A DNA stretch of 64,000 nt from Lumbricus rubellus (taxonomy: Eukaryota; Annelida; Clitellata; Crassiclitellata; Lumbricidae): positions 1,825,577 to 1,889,576 of the forward strand of contig OX243816.1 of NCBI GenBank assembly GCA_945859605.1, in the 5' to 3' direction. Shown in pieces: positions 21,605 to 33,500 of this stretch. A program made the translations under genes and the position numbers. Position 1 is the first letter of the stretch. Every line of letters begins with the position of its first letter. The notes beneath the pieces are model-generated. The model was not told where the DNA came from. It saw only the letters and a list, made by a program, of their open reading frames with translations, and searched no databases.

Positions 21605-24600
21605 ATGGAAGTCTCAAAAGAAGAAGAAGTGGACAGCACTGGTTGTCCAGTTCCATGCGACATGTTCATAGAAGCATCAGATCCTGCAACATTGTGCAAC
21701 ACAGTTGAGCAACAACAACAACAAGCAGGTGTGTAGAGGCACTTTGATGTCTGACTGGAGTGCCACATAAACCACAACAGGACATGTATCATGTTTGACC
21801 ATTTGTTTTTATTATTATTAAATTGAGCCCCAGAAAGCAGACGCAGCTCCTGTGGGAACCAATTCCAGACAACTGGGCCCACCACAGAAAAGGCTCTATT
21901 CTAGAGCAACAGACTTCATGCATGTAGTCTAGAGCAATACGAAGCTGAAATTATTACTATGTTCAGTGATCATCGTATATTCAATGCGCTATTTATGTTT
22001 ATAACTCGCATTATTTACATAGTTTTCTGTAGTTTTATTAACTGCTATTATAATTATTTGCAACAATTTCAATTTAGCATTGTCAGTAGCAAACTACTTC
22101 TAGAATGCTTTGCACTGTCAAGCGCTAAGAATTACTTTTTTGTAATTTTATTAACTGCTAATATTATATTTGCAATAATTTCAATAGTATCGTCAGTAGC
22201 AAACTACTTAGCTAAAAGCTTTGCACTGTCAAGCGCTAATAATTACTTACAATATGTGGCACAATGCATACTGGCAGCCTCCACTGTAAATCATGTATTA
22301 TGGTCTTCTATTTTGTTGGTTAAAACACTTGCAGTGGCGTGTCCTCCGCGAGGTGTAAGTGGTGTCGCCAGTTACTTGGTACTCGACTCGATATCGACCG
22401 ATTTCGACATGGCTATCATGGCAATCAAGAAGGCAAAGGTCGTTGGTCTTGCGATGGAAGGCATTCGTGATGGTCGCCTCGGAGAACTCAGTTGGCTTCA
22501 GGTAGCAACGCATTTCATTTGTTTGGTGCTATATAAATGAGGTTTATGAGGACTGTACAATGCAAGTTATGATCTACTCCAGTCTTTTATCCTATGTTCT
22601 TTTGTTGTAAAGTAAGTAAAGTAGTTAAGCATATTCTTGTAAACATATGTTTACCACAGAATTTCAACAGTGCTAAGCAATTGTGCATGAAGGATATGAA
22701 TAAGTTCTGCACACAGTGACCCATGAGTGGAAGAGACTTGACCACTACTGTCCACTTTACAGGAGAAGGTGAGCTTTAACTAGTCAGTTTTATGAGGTTC
22801 TTAAAAGTAAGTAAGTTATATTGTTTATTAAACCAACTGTCGTAAAATTCATTTGTTAGTAAGTCAGTATGTGTACAGCATTCTGACTTTTCCACCTCCT
22901 TACCTTTTTCTACTTTCCTGTTCTCAGCTTATGTCGCTTCCTTTTGCTTTATCACTTCTTTTAATCATGTTTGTTGAAATGGTAAAGTTTAGTTAAGGCC
23001 ACAGGCCGCGACATATCTAAAATTAAATTGATACTGTGGTGGTCCTAGTTATCAGGATTTCTTTATCGATTTAGGACTTTGTGTTTGCGACAGAGTTGCA
23101 ATGATATGTAAACCTGATTTGTAAAATTTGGTTACAAAATAAACCATTTTGATTGTTTTGCTTGATTTGACTATAAAAGGCACTGTTCAAAAGCTTACAG
23201 TACTTATGGTAATTGTACAGGGTAATCAGACATTTGTTTAGTCATGCTGCAAGAGAAGCTAATCTTTCAATTTAACAGCAATACTGCCAATACATAGTAC
23301 TAGTGATTTATCTTTGCTATTAAGAACGTAAAATTCATCAATGGTGAAAGATTTTCAGTTTGTGGATTGGATTGAAGAAATTGTTTGCTGGTCGTGTTTT
23401 GATCAGATCAGTTGGGATGAATACACGTTTCTATTTGACATGGTCGCACTCAAAGGTGATGCGTTCGAAGAAGGTCTGAAAGATGTTATCGAAGACTACA
23501 CGATTGTAAAGGTAGAATGGTATTGGTAGGGTATTGTAGGATATTATTATTATGGCATGTTAAGATATTATGGTATTTTTTATATTAGGGTATCTTAGGA
23601 TGTTATGGAATTTTAGGATTATTTAGTTATTTTAAATGATTTTAGGGTATTTTAGAATGTTAGGGTATGTTAGCAGCCTGTTCGATTTAAGGTGGGTGTT
23701 AAGGGTTCTGCAGTGCTTAGACTTCCAGTTAAGGACCTGCAGTTATAAATATTCATTAGTCATTAAATGCATTTATAAATAAATATGTGGGCGGTGGATC
23801 AGTAGGTTGTCATTGAAGGGTAATCACATCACCCACGCCCACACTAGCCTTGATGGGTCTGTTTGCTATTGTACTTAGGTTTTTAGAACCATGTGGCATT
23901 TTGGATATTTTGGTATTTTATGGTTAGTATTTTAGAATATTGTGGTATTTTGGGATAATAGGATATTTTATGGTATTGGAGTATTTTAAGATATTAGTGT
24001 ATTGTAGGATATTAAAACTTGATCCCATACCCTCCTCATTACAGGCCGAATCCTGAACCAACCAGCTCTACATTGATGCACAGGGACAGACCTCTCTTGC
24101 TAATTATCTAAGGATGGTTAAAAATTAAATTACAAAAATTAATGAAATTCCTGATGACGTGTTTTTATCGTAGGTCGTCCATGACTGTCGGCCGATGTCT
24201 GACTATCTTCTCAACCGTCATGACGTCCGACTGTCGAATATCTTTGACACGCAAGTCGCCGACTTCATTCTGTTTCGTATGAGGAACGTGGATAGTCTGC
24301 CAATGCGAGTCACCAACTTGACGATCTGTTTGATGATGCATCTTGGTTTGCCTTCGACTCTCTTCTCAACAAGATACATGAAAGTTGTTAGAGATGTGAG
24401 TGATTGAATTCATGTTTAACCTTTTACCGACCAAAGAGTATATTATTTCTCATGCCATGTACTACACTTTGGTCAGTAAAGGGTTCAAGTCATTTGTAAA
24501 ATTGTAAAGTAAAGTTAATGATGATAAGTAAGTAAGTTTTCTTTATTACTCCACTTGCAAACACACAGCGGGACAAAAAACTTGTTATAATACATTGAAG

Positions 24601-27600
24601 AAATAATTGATAATAAAAGGTGCAAATTAAATCGCAATCTGATGAGTTCTCTGCCCAAAAGGCAGGTTTATTGACTTTTAAACCACCTGAGGATGAGATG
24701 AGTGACGTGGTTTCCCCATCACCTTCCTCACTGTCAATTCTTGGTGAGCTATGCAGTGTCTTGAGGGAATTTTAACCTGCGACCCTCTGGGGGTCAGACA
24801 TTAATTTATGTAGAGTTGGGGTGTGCAATGAAGTCTTTGCAGTTTGGTATTGACAATAATAATGGGGTTCAACCCCTCAACCTCTGGAAATTTTCACCCT
24901 GCGCCTTTGTAACGCCATGTGCTGTGTTATGGCGGTTCAGAAATTGTCAAATCGCTTATTTGGTACAATGCTAATTAATCATTGCTCAAGTACTACAAAA
25001 GGTCTGTACTTTTGACATCGGTCTGCAAAGGTAGATTTTAGTTGATGTCAAAGAAACGTTGTGCACTGTTGTAGGAGACGCCAGAGATGTGGAAGCGTCG
25101 TCCTGCATCTGACGCTGTTCTTGAGGCTGCTGTCTTCCGCGTCTGTTATCTCGCGAAACTGCGACTGCGAATGATCGATCTGCTGCTGAAGCGGTTCACA
25201 GATGGATGCGATGTCTACCTCGGACTCATGCGAGATGCAGGAGACTTCCAGATCGCCAGATTAGAGGTACGTTCACGGCTGCCGAGAGGGCAGTAGGGGG
25301 GGTGAATAAATTCCAGGGGATTTGCGAGTTGGTTGCCTGGGCTGGGTAGTTATGTAATAGAAAGTTTATGATTTTTTAAGTATAATAATTTACAGTTAGT
25401 TGACTACAATCAGTTTGAACTTGAATTTGACGGCTGAATAAAATCATATTGGGTATACAAATGTAAAATTGTAGGTTGTACCTGCACTTCTATCATTTCA
25501 AATTTTTACTTCTTTAAAAGATTCTTTCAAGATGAAACCTTGCGATAGCTTAGGAGCCATGATTATCTTCATCAATCCAACTTCTGTTTAACCAAGAACT
25601 TATTTATCAATCCAACCAAGTTATGCAGGAATTTTCCCCGTCAATCCCAATTCTATTAGGCATAAGTGACCTTGCATTGAAGTCTTTGGAATTCTCATAA
25701 CAACATTGTTTGCATTCAGTTCTACCTCTTCAAGGCGACATATTCCATTCAAGTTAAATGCAATGATTTTAATTATTTTGTCTTTCGTTTTTCTTACGTC
25801 TGGTCAGACGCAGACGCATCTCGTTCCGTCGGAGTTTGAGGATCTTGCTTTCTTTGCGGAATCGAGCAGACGACGTCGTGAGGAATTGCGCCACAGAGAG
25901 ATCATTCCTCAACCGAGGAACGTCGTCTGTAGTGTTCCGATTCAGAGCGAGAGTTGCGCCACTTTCTTTAATGGAGGTTAGAAACGTTGAATTGAGAAAG
26001 GCACTTAACATGCAGCAGTTCTAAACAAGTGCAACTTTTAAAGTAACTGTAGAAGTGTTTATTAGAAACTTTCATTGACTTATCTGAAGGCACTACTGTT
26101 TTTGCCCATTCTCTTTAAGACTTTTTGTTTTTCGAGGGGGTCTTTGCAATGAGAGCGCCTCTTACTAAGCTGCACTGTGAGGTGCCTTATAAATCTGTGA
26201 TATACTGGTAAATAGAACAGAATTCGTGTGTTTGCTGCAGTTGATCCTTTCATATGCAGTGACCTTCCTCTCTCACTAATGGCTAAACTAATGACTCGTT
26301 TTTCCACATCAGTCTTTATTCATTAACAGCATTTCTCTTCCACTAGAGTTTTTCGTGCTAAGAGCGCCTCTGAATAGTCGTTCCCCTAGAGGTGCTATAT
26401 AAATCTATTGATCTATAACAATACATGATAAAGGCAAACGCTATATAGGCAATCGCTTTCTGATTTCCAGGTGCGAAGCTTTACGACATGGTCATGCATG
26501 GAGTTGGCATCACGCCAAACAGAGCGGCGTTTGACGTGACGACATCCGACAACGAAGATGACACGGATGACGAAGATGAATTGCACGACGAAGATGACTT
26601 GGATGACGAGTCATTGATCCGCGATGTCGATTACCACATGCTCATGCGAGGCGTCAACGACACTTTGGATGACTTATGTCAGAAAGACGTCATTGAAGAT
26701 GACCCACCGGCATACGACGTCGACAGCGACTTGTCCTTAGATGTCAAGTACGACTTTCCAGCAAAAGTCGCAGACGACTTGACTTTGCTGGAGTCAAGCA
26801 AGCGTGTTTGGGAGTCGGATGTCGACGGGAAAATGTCTCGAAGATCTAACAGCGTGACAGTCGGTGACAACTGTCACAATGCGCAGAATGTTGCGACAAG
26901 CTGTAACAGCAGGTTTACTGTCACACCGCAGGAGGCAACTGGTACTCACGGCAAATTGTTGCGTGGACCTCGTATGGACGAGAGTCGAGTGGAGAAATCA
27001 CCGGTGGAATCCTTGAAGGATCTGATCAGATCTTTGGGAGAACCAGTTGGATGTGTGGAAAAACTGTCAAGGTCTTCGCGAGAACCCGTTGTGAGCTTCG
27101 AAAAGCCAGATGGATCCTTCGAAAAATTGGTTAGGTCTTTGGAAAAAACAGTTGGGATCTTGGAAAAACCGGATGAATCGTTTGAGAAACTGGTCAGGTC
27201 TTCTGAAAAACCAGTTGGGATCTTGGAAAAACCGGATGAATCGTTTGAGAAACTGGTCAGGTCTTCTGAAAAACCAGTTGGGATCTTGGAAAAACCAGAT
27301 GAATCGTTTGAAAAACTGGTCAGGTCTTTGGAAAAACGATTTGGAAGTTCGGTGAAGTCAAGTGAATCATTCGAAAAACTGGTCGGATGTTCAGAAAAAC
27401 CAGTTGAGATCTTGGAAACACACGATGCATCATTGGAAAAATTGATCGGGTCTTCAGAAAAACCAGACGTACTCTTGGAAAAGCCAGATATATCCTTGGG
27501 AAAACTTGTCAGGTCTTTGGAAAAGCCAGATGTGCGCTTGGAAAAACTGGTCATCTCTCCGGAAAAATTAGTTGGGTCTTCTGAAAGGGTGGCTGGCAGC

Positions 27601-28833
27601 TCAAAACCAGTTGAGGTCTTGGAAATGCTAGATGTGTCCTTGGAAAAATTGGTAAAGTCTTTGAAAAAACCAGATGTATGCTCGGAAAAGCCAGATATAT
27701 TCCTGGAAAAACTGGTCATCTCTCCAGAAAAATTAGTTGGGTCATCAGAAAAGTTGGCTGGCAGCTCAGAACCAGTTGAAATTTTTGAGAAATTAGATGT
27801 ATCCTTGGAAAAATTGGTCACATCTTTGGAAAAGCCAGATGTATGCTTGGAAAGGCCAGATATATCCTTGGAAAAGCTGGTGAGGTCTTCAGAAAAACCA
27901 GATGTACCATTGGAAAAGCCAGATATATGTTTGGAAAAACTGGTCAGATCGTCAGAAGAATTGGTCGGATCTTCAGAAAAGGTGGCTGGCAGGTCAGAAT
28001 CAGTTGCGTGCGTTGAAGAAACGATCAGATATTCAGAAAAACCGGTTGATTTCTTGGAAGAACCAGTTAGATGCTCAGATAATAAGGTCCGTGAGAATGC
28101 CTTGATCTCAGAGACAGAGACAAATACGCAGAATGATGAGTCCGTCTTAACTCCTGTCGGTCAGGAACAGTTCACAGGGCTCAGAAATCTGAAATACATC
28201 CCGAGGAGCAGCTCAGGCAGGGAGCAATATGTGCCACGTCATCCCAAGTTCAGACGTCGAAGGAACTTTCGTGGGGGCAGCAGCAGGTCGGAGTGGGTCG
28301 ATGGTAAACACTCTGGTGACGAAAGTCCAGATTCCTCCATCGTCAACTGCGACACAAACTGTGACGACGTCGGAGATTGCACATCTGTGACGGCGTGTCA
28401 GCAGGAACGTTTACTTACAGACCATCTCAACAATGTTGGTGATGGCTGCGATTTGGTTGGAAGAGACGCTGAAAACTCGGCTTATGGTGACCTGAACGTT
28501 GGTGAAGATCATGTTGGCGAAGATGTTGGTGACGGTAAAAACGTGGCCAGTGAAGTCGATTTCGACTTCGGAGATCGTTTCGTCCTGGGCAAATGTGAAG
28601 TCTCAGACGGAAACGCCAAGACTTCTCGAACGCAGCAAGGTCTTGTGAGAAGTCGTCTTCCGACGAAGTTCTCCGATGATCTGTCGGAGAAGATTCTTCA
28701 CGAGGCGACGTACGTGCGAGATGTGTGCAACAGGGGAACGGGAGATGGCATGAAACGCGTGAATCTGGCGGCGTGTGGTCGAGGAAAGGCTTTGGCTAAA
28801 GCGGTCGAGTTGCTTCAGATGAGGCGTGCCTAG
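21605..28833 (+). CDS. EXD1: EXD1-like 3'-5' exonuclease-domain protein with heptad-repeat tail
   Basis: Seven exons with matching phases: 21605-21728, 22335-22501, 23407-23511, 24174-24395, 25075-25266, 25808-25976 and 26471-28833; 1113 codons. Residues ~55-255 form a DEDD-type exonuclease fold as in EXD1 and Egalitarian: TDFDMAIMAI, VVGLAMEGI, GELSWLQ, FLFDMVAL, VVHDCRPMSDYLLNRH, NIFDTQVADFILFRMRN and the helix WKRRPASDAVLEAAVFRVCY. Motif I lacks its first Asp (A-M-E) and motif III lacks its Asp, so catalysis is doubtful. Mouse EXD1 is also reported as a catalytically dead RNA-binding adaptor in the piRNA pathway. An acidic patch (residues ~352-385), about 48 heptads (~523-862), an Arg/Gly stretch and a novel C-terminus follow. 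A 5' non-coding exon is likely, because ATG lies 1 nt after an acceptor. No Lsm domain is seen upstream, unlike typical EXD1. Confidence 0.9.
21825..21905 (-). mobile_element. LINE C-terminal fragment in EXD1 intron 1
   Basis: The minus strand reads VGPVVWNWFPQELRLLS, matching the VGPATWNGLPVELRLIP segment of the CR1-like LINE at 8995-9905. Only about 80 bp is recognisable. Confidence 0.7.
22025..22250 (+). repeat. tandem duplication of ~114 bp in EXD1 intron 1
   Basis: Two diverged copies (about 22025-22138 and 22139-22250) share GTAATTTTATTAACTGCTA, GTCAGTAGCAAACTACTT and TTTGCACTGTCAAGCGCTAA. They sit directly before exon 22335. Confidence 0.8.
26362..26415 (+). mobile_element. LINE/SINE 3' tail relic before the last EXD1 exon
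   Basis: AGAGCGCCTCTGAATAG followed by GGTGCTATATAAAT, the tail pair shared by the LINE and SINE families. It is too short to decide which. Confidence 0.7.
27058..28077 (+). repeat. coding heptad array of EXD1 (21-bp period, about 48 units)
   Basis: In-frame 21-bp units encode E-K-[LP]-[VD]-x-x-[LSF]. Typical units are EKLVRSS, EKPVGIL and EKPDESF. Three neighbouring 63-bp triplets (about 27160-27348) are nearly identical, and a 165-bp block at 27541 is repeated at 27706. Hydrophobic residues at positions 3 and 7 give coiled-coil-like spacing, but many units have Pro at position 3. Confidence 0.9.
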
Positions 28834-28859
28834 ATCTTGACAATAATGTTCAGTTTCGT

Positions 28860-28945
28860 TATTCATTCATTCAAGAGTTTCTGTAGCGCCTGTTCAATGG
28901 GGGGGGACCTACTCAGAAGCGCTTCCAACTCCAACAGAGCAAGAA
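28860..28945 (-). mobile_element. LINE 3' tail in the EXD1 3' region
   Basis: Reverse complement of the family tail (GAAGCGCTTCTGAGTAGG, AGGCGCTACAG and a GAAT run), starting about 27 nt past the EXD1 stop, so probably in its 3' UTR. Confidence 0.65.
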
Positions 28946-30527
28946 AAACAGTTTTCAGTTGAAAAAAAATGTTTCAGTAGGATCCACAGGAAGCAGATTT
29001 TTAAAAGTTGAATGTGAGTTGTGAGGATGAGGTGGCATAGTTAGATTTTACTTGAAACTGTTTCGAAATTATTAAATTAGAGAGATGTGTGAATGTTGCG
29101 AAATTGGCATTTTGTAATCGAAATCATCTAGAAATTGTTATAATAAAGTTGAGTGTTGTGAATTTTGAGATGACAGTTTACTCTAAGAACTGTTTGGAAA
29201 TTATTAAAAATAGAGCTGGCAGAGCACCATGGACTGTGGAAATTATTAAAATAGAGAGATATCTTAATTTAATTTTGGTGGAGATGACAATTTTTGCTCA
29301 AAACCGTATAGAAATTACTGAGATAGAGCTGCAATTTGTGAGGTTTTAGATGAGTGTTTTGTACTGAAACTATAAAAGTAGAGTTGTGAGTTTTTAGATG
29401 ACGCATTTGGATTGTACTTGTAACAAGACAAATAATTCTGTTTATTAGTTGTCATGATCTTGATGACTTTGTTCTTTCTTAGACAGAACAGATGAATCAT
29501 TGTTTGGTTCTTGAACTTTATATGCGAAGTGTTCGTTTTGTTTTTAGACGTAAGAAATAAATCATTTGTTGAGTTCTTTAGGACTTTCTAGAATCTGGAT
29601 GTTTTCTGTTCTCTTGCCTAAGTAATACATCAGCTGTTAAGTTCTTCATTACCCTTTGGAACACAGCTACCAATAATTGGTTAGAGCAGCACTGTTGTCC
29701 TGTGGTGGGCACAATTTCCCTGAGGTGTTTGCTGTTTAAAGAACTCTGCAACTTCTTCAATTGCTCAACGTCGTTTGTCAGTGTGCAGTAATCAGAAAGT
29801 GGCTCTTAATAATTGCAAATTCAAATTACAATAATAATAATAAAAAAAAGGATTCACATGAAAGTTTTAAAATCAATTGATGGCAGAGCAATTTCAAAAT
29901 CCACTTAGTGATGAAAAGCAAATGGACAGTGAGAAGCCGCTGGGCAATAGCAAGTTGAAAAACACGAAGTTTTCAGCATGGCTTTGAATGCAGGAAACCA
30001 ATTTATGAATTCCAAAATTTTCTGACCTTAAAAGGGTTGTGGCAGGAGTGGCGAAGGATCTCACCCGATCAACTCGTTAAAACACGAGTAAATTGAACAA
30101 GTTAGAGGCTAAATATGCTCACTAAATCCAACAACTGGTATTGCATCAAAATCACAATCAAGTAAATATCGGATTTATTTCCCGTCAAAAGCTCATCAGT
30201 AAAAATAAACTTGCAATCAAATTGTCGACAAGTCAAAACGCTAACAAAACTGTCTTAACTAGAGTCCAGCGGCCTCAGCGTTACTTGCATCGTCAATAGA
30301 ACTTTCTGGTGCATCTGATACGCACGCACGCTATCTCGGCTTCACAAGTCCTACACCAAAAACATTTTACAAATCGGCCGCAGACTCGAGAGATTTTCGC
30401 GATGCCTGGGATGCCACCAAACGTCCGGAAATTATTCAACTTAGAGCAGCTCACAGAAAGTTTGATTCGTAACAACAACAACACGACATGTTGCAAGTTC
30501 TTCAACACGCGATGTCACGGTGGCTCC
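28946..30527. other. interval between convergent EXD1 and L1CAM 3' ends
   Basis: AT-rich. Bases 29040-29400 hold irregular repeats of GAAATTATTAAAATAGAG and TTTTGAGATGACA with a period near 65 bp. An AATAAA on the minus strand at 30174-30179 could be the L1CAM polyadenylation signal, about 350 nt past its stop. No coding exon is supported. Confidence 0.45.
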
Positions 30528-33500
30528 CTAGACAAAAGTGTCCGTTGTACTCCCCGACTTTCCCTTGTTCAGCTGCCCGTACGATGGAGGAGAAGACGCT
30601 TCGAAATATTTTGCGGACGGTTCTGGCTTCTCGGGATAGTAGTCTCGATCGTCGTCGCCTTCGTAGAGCGGCATTCGCGCCTGGTCGATGTGCTCTTGAC
30701 TACCACTGCAGAAAACAACAACCTATTCCTGTATACTTGAGTAAGTGAGCAAGGAATTTATTTATTATTTTACTTATATTTTATTTTAATTATAATAGTA
30801 ATCTTTTATTTTTTTTGTTAACCTGAGAAACCTGGGTGACACGTTGCAACCAGTTAGATTTCGAAGCACATTAAGTAAAATAAATTAATTATATTGTAAA
30901 TTCTCTTAATGAATGAGAGACCGTAGTTGATAAAAAAGCGTGGGTGGGGCAGGGGTGCTTACGTGTAGGCATACTGGTTGAAGACCCCCATCTGTCGTGC
31001 AGCCTCTTCTGCCTGTAGCTGTCTCAGCTGCTCCTCAATCTCCTCCTCTGAAACAACAAACAAAGAACAATGACCAAAACCATCAGTGACGATCAACATT
31101 CTTCAATATCTTCATTGTCACCATCACAAACATTTAGGATAAGATAACACGAATTTCATTAAGTATGTAATTAGTAAGTTGGTAAGTTACCTTAATTAGA
31201 AGTGTCTATTCTTCTCATAACATAATGCTGAGATGTCCATATAAGTTGTCCTTACAACACTTAGAAGCCCTTATAAGTGGTCGATGCAAACAAATATTCT
31301 TGCATGAAATCCGTATACTGACATGTCCCAATAACACTGATATGTAAATATAAAAATTTTCGGAATCAATCAATCAATCAATGTCCTTATAAACTCCTAT
31401 AACACCAACATGTCCTTGTAAATTGTTGATATAACACAGATGTCCTTATAAACTGTCCTTTTATCACTGAGATGTTGCTGCCTGGTAATCACTTTTATGG
31501 CTATAGTTCTATCTCAGACGTTTTCCTCTATCAATGAAATCTCAATGCTATCTGACCTTTCTCTTGCCAGTTTCGATCGGTGTATTTCTTGAGAACCATC
31601 AGAGCGAGTAGACCAACGATGATGAGGAAGAGCGCAATGAAGATTCCATAGAACCAACCGGAAGTGGCCAGATGGAAATCACCAGGGGCTGCAACGCAAA
31701 GGTCATCGTTTAAAGGTCATAGATAACAAATATTATATTAAAAAATATAAAAAAGTAAAAATAAAAGTAATAAATCAGATAAAAAAATAGCAGCTTAATC
31801 TAACCTAATCCAATGATTTGTAAAGCACCTTAATCAAAATGCTCAAGGCATCAAGAAATGGATGATTCAAATGAAAGGACAATCCATTGAAACATATTGC
31901 ACTCAAATCTACATAAAATAGGCCTACAATCACATATTTGACTATTAAAGTTACATCATTGTTTTACCCTTCTTTACACTTAATTCATTTTAATTTATTA
32001 TGCTTTAAAAATCTTCCTTCAACCCGTTCCCGCCGGATGACCACAAATGGGGGGCATTGAAACAGACTAGAAGACAAATATAGATCAGTGATATCTAAAA
32101 ATAGCATCAATATTGTTTACTAATAATATTATTTATTTCTCTACGTTTTGATATCAAGTTTGTTGCTAGAAAAAGTAAATATTTTACACGTTACGGCAGT
32201 ATAAAAAATAGTAAAATTATCACATTTGCCGAGAGTTTTGGACGAGACGTTTCGTCTTCAAATGAATAAGTTATTTTCTGCGTAAAGATGGTCACCAGCA
32301 CATTACATGTGGAATCGGCTTGTTTACGGTGTGGTTTGAAATCAAATGTTGAATGTCTTTTGGATTCAGCAATGCTAACTGACGATGAAGTGAAAGATGT
32401 AAGCGGTGAAACTTTTACTTCGGTTTTATTTTACGTCAATTTCTTTATAATTATTAGGCCCTATATTTATATGTCTTTAATTTGATTCGTGATTTGTAGG
32501 CCTATAAGTTTTGATGCAAGGCCATTGGTTTTGATGCGTTATTATTATTATGCTGTAGAATATAGTATTGTGATTTTGTTGACTTTTAAAGCGTAGTGAC
32601 GGTTACTCATATTCCATAACAACAAAATTAGATAACGATATTTTGCAATGGAAAAGTGGGCGTGTCCATTGAACTGCTGATTGACGAAAATTCATACTTG
32701 TCGTCAAAAATCCCATCTAATTCGGGATATATAATTTCGTTTATTTCTAGGCCGAATCTATTGCTGGCAACAGCGCAGACGAGAATGTAAGAGGAAGAGG
32801 AGGCAGTCGGTTGCGATCATGGGCTGTGAATGTCAACTTCAAACTCGATATCCAGTCGTGAATCAGCCGACAGTTACTCTCAACGACCATTGCAACTGAC
32901 AGGGAATTCGGTCGAAAGGGCATTTCCCTTTACCAGAAAGCCGAGTGCCCAGCATATGCCAACCAGAAATACCCATAGACTTGGAAATCAGGGCCACCAA
33001 GACGTTTGCGTAAACATAAGTTTGTGAAAAGTGCAATGTTTCTTGCATAGTTTGTTTGTATGTGCACTAAGTCTTGTTATAGCACTCCTTCAAGCTCTCT
33101 ACTCCGAGGCGCTCTCGACTGCACCGCGGACACTGTATCGGAGTTTCACGCCAAAGCGCCCGAGCAATCGCAAGTGCTAGATTTGCTCAAAGTCCCTACG
33201 TGGCAGCTACAGGGTGGATTCGAACCTGCATCAGAGTGAAATGTGGATTTCACAGCCAGAAGTTCTGCTGATTCAGAAAACATGCTTCGCTTTATCATGC
33301 TTACTTGTTACTATTGTTGTCCTTCAAATGCAGTGTCAATCTGTTTATCGGTGACAATTTTGCCATTTAGCATCACAATGAATGCATTTCATAGCTCGAA
33401 GTGCGCTCATTCAGAAAATATGTAGGCCTACTTTCTTATGCTTTCGGGTGACCCTTGTTACAGTAAATTGTTATTTTGACATAGGTATCATCAATTTCCT

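Noticed and set aside
26946..27821. 291-codon antisense open frame with F-S-K repeats
   Set aside because: It is the mirror of the 21-bp heptad array in EXD1. The sense frame joins five upstream exons in phase and carries domain motifs; the antisense frame has neither.
30309..30748. Two overlapping plus-strand open frames, up to 143 codons
   Set aside because: They are antisense to the last L1CAM exon (30528-30705), which ends in a phase-correct open frame with a good acceptor.
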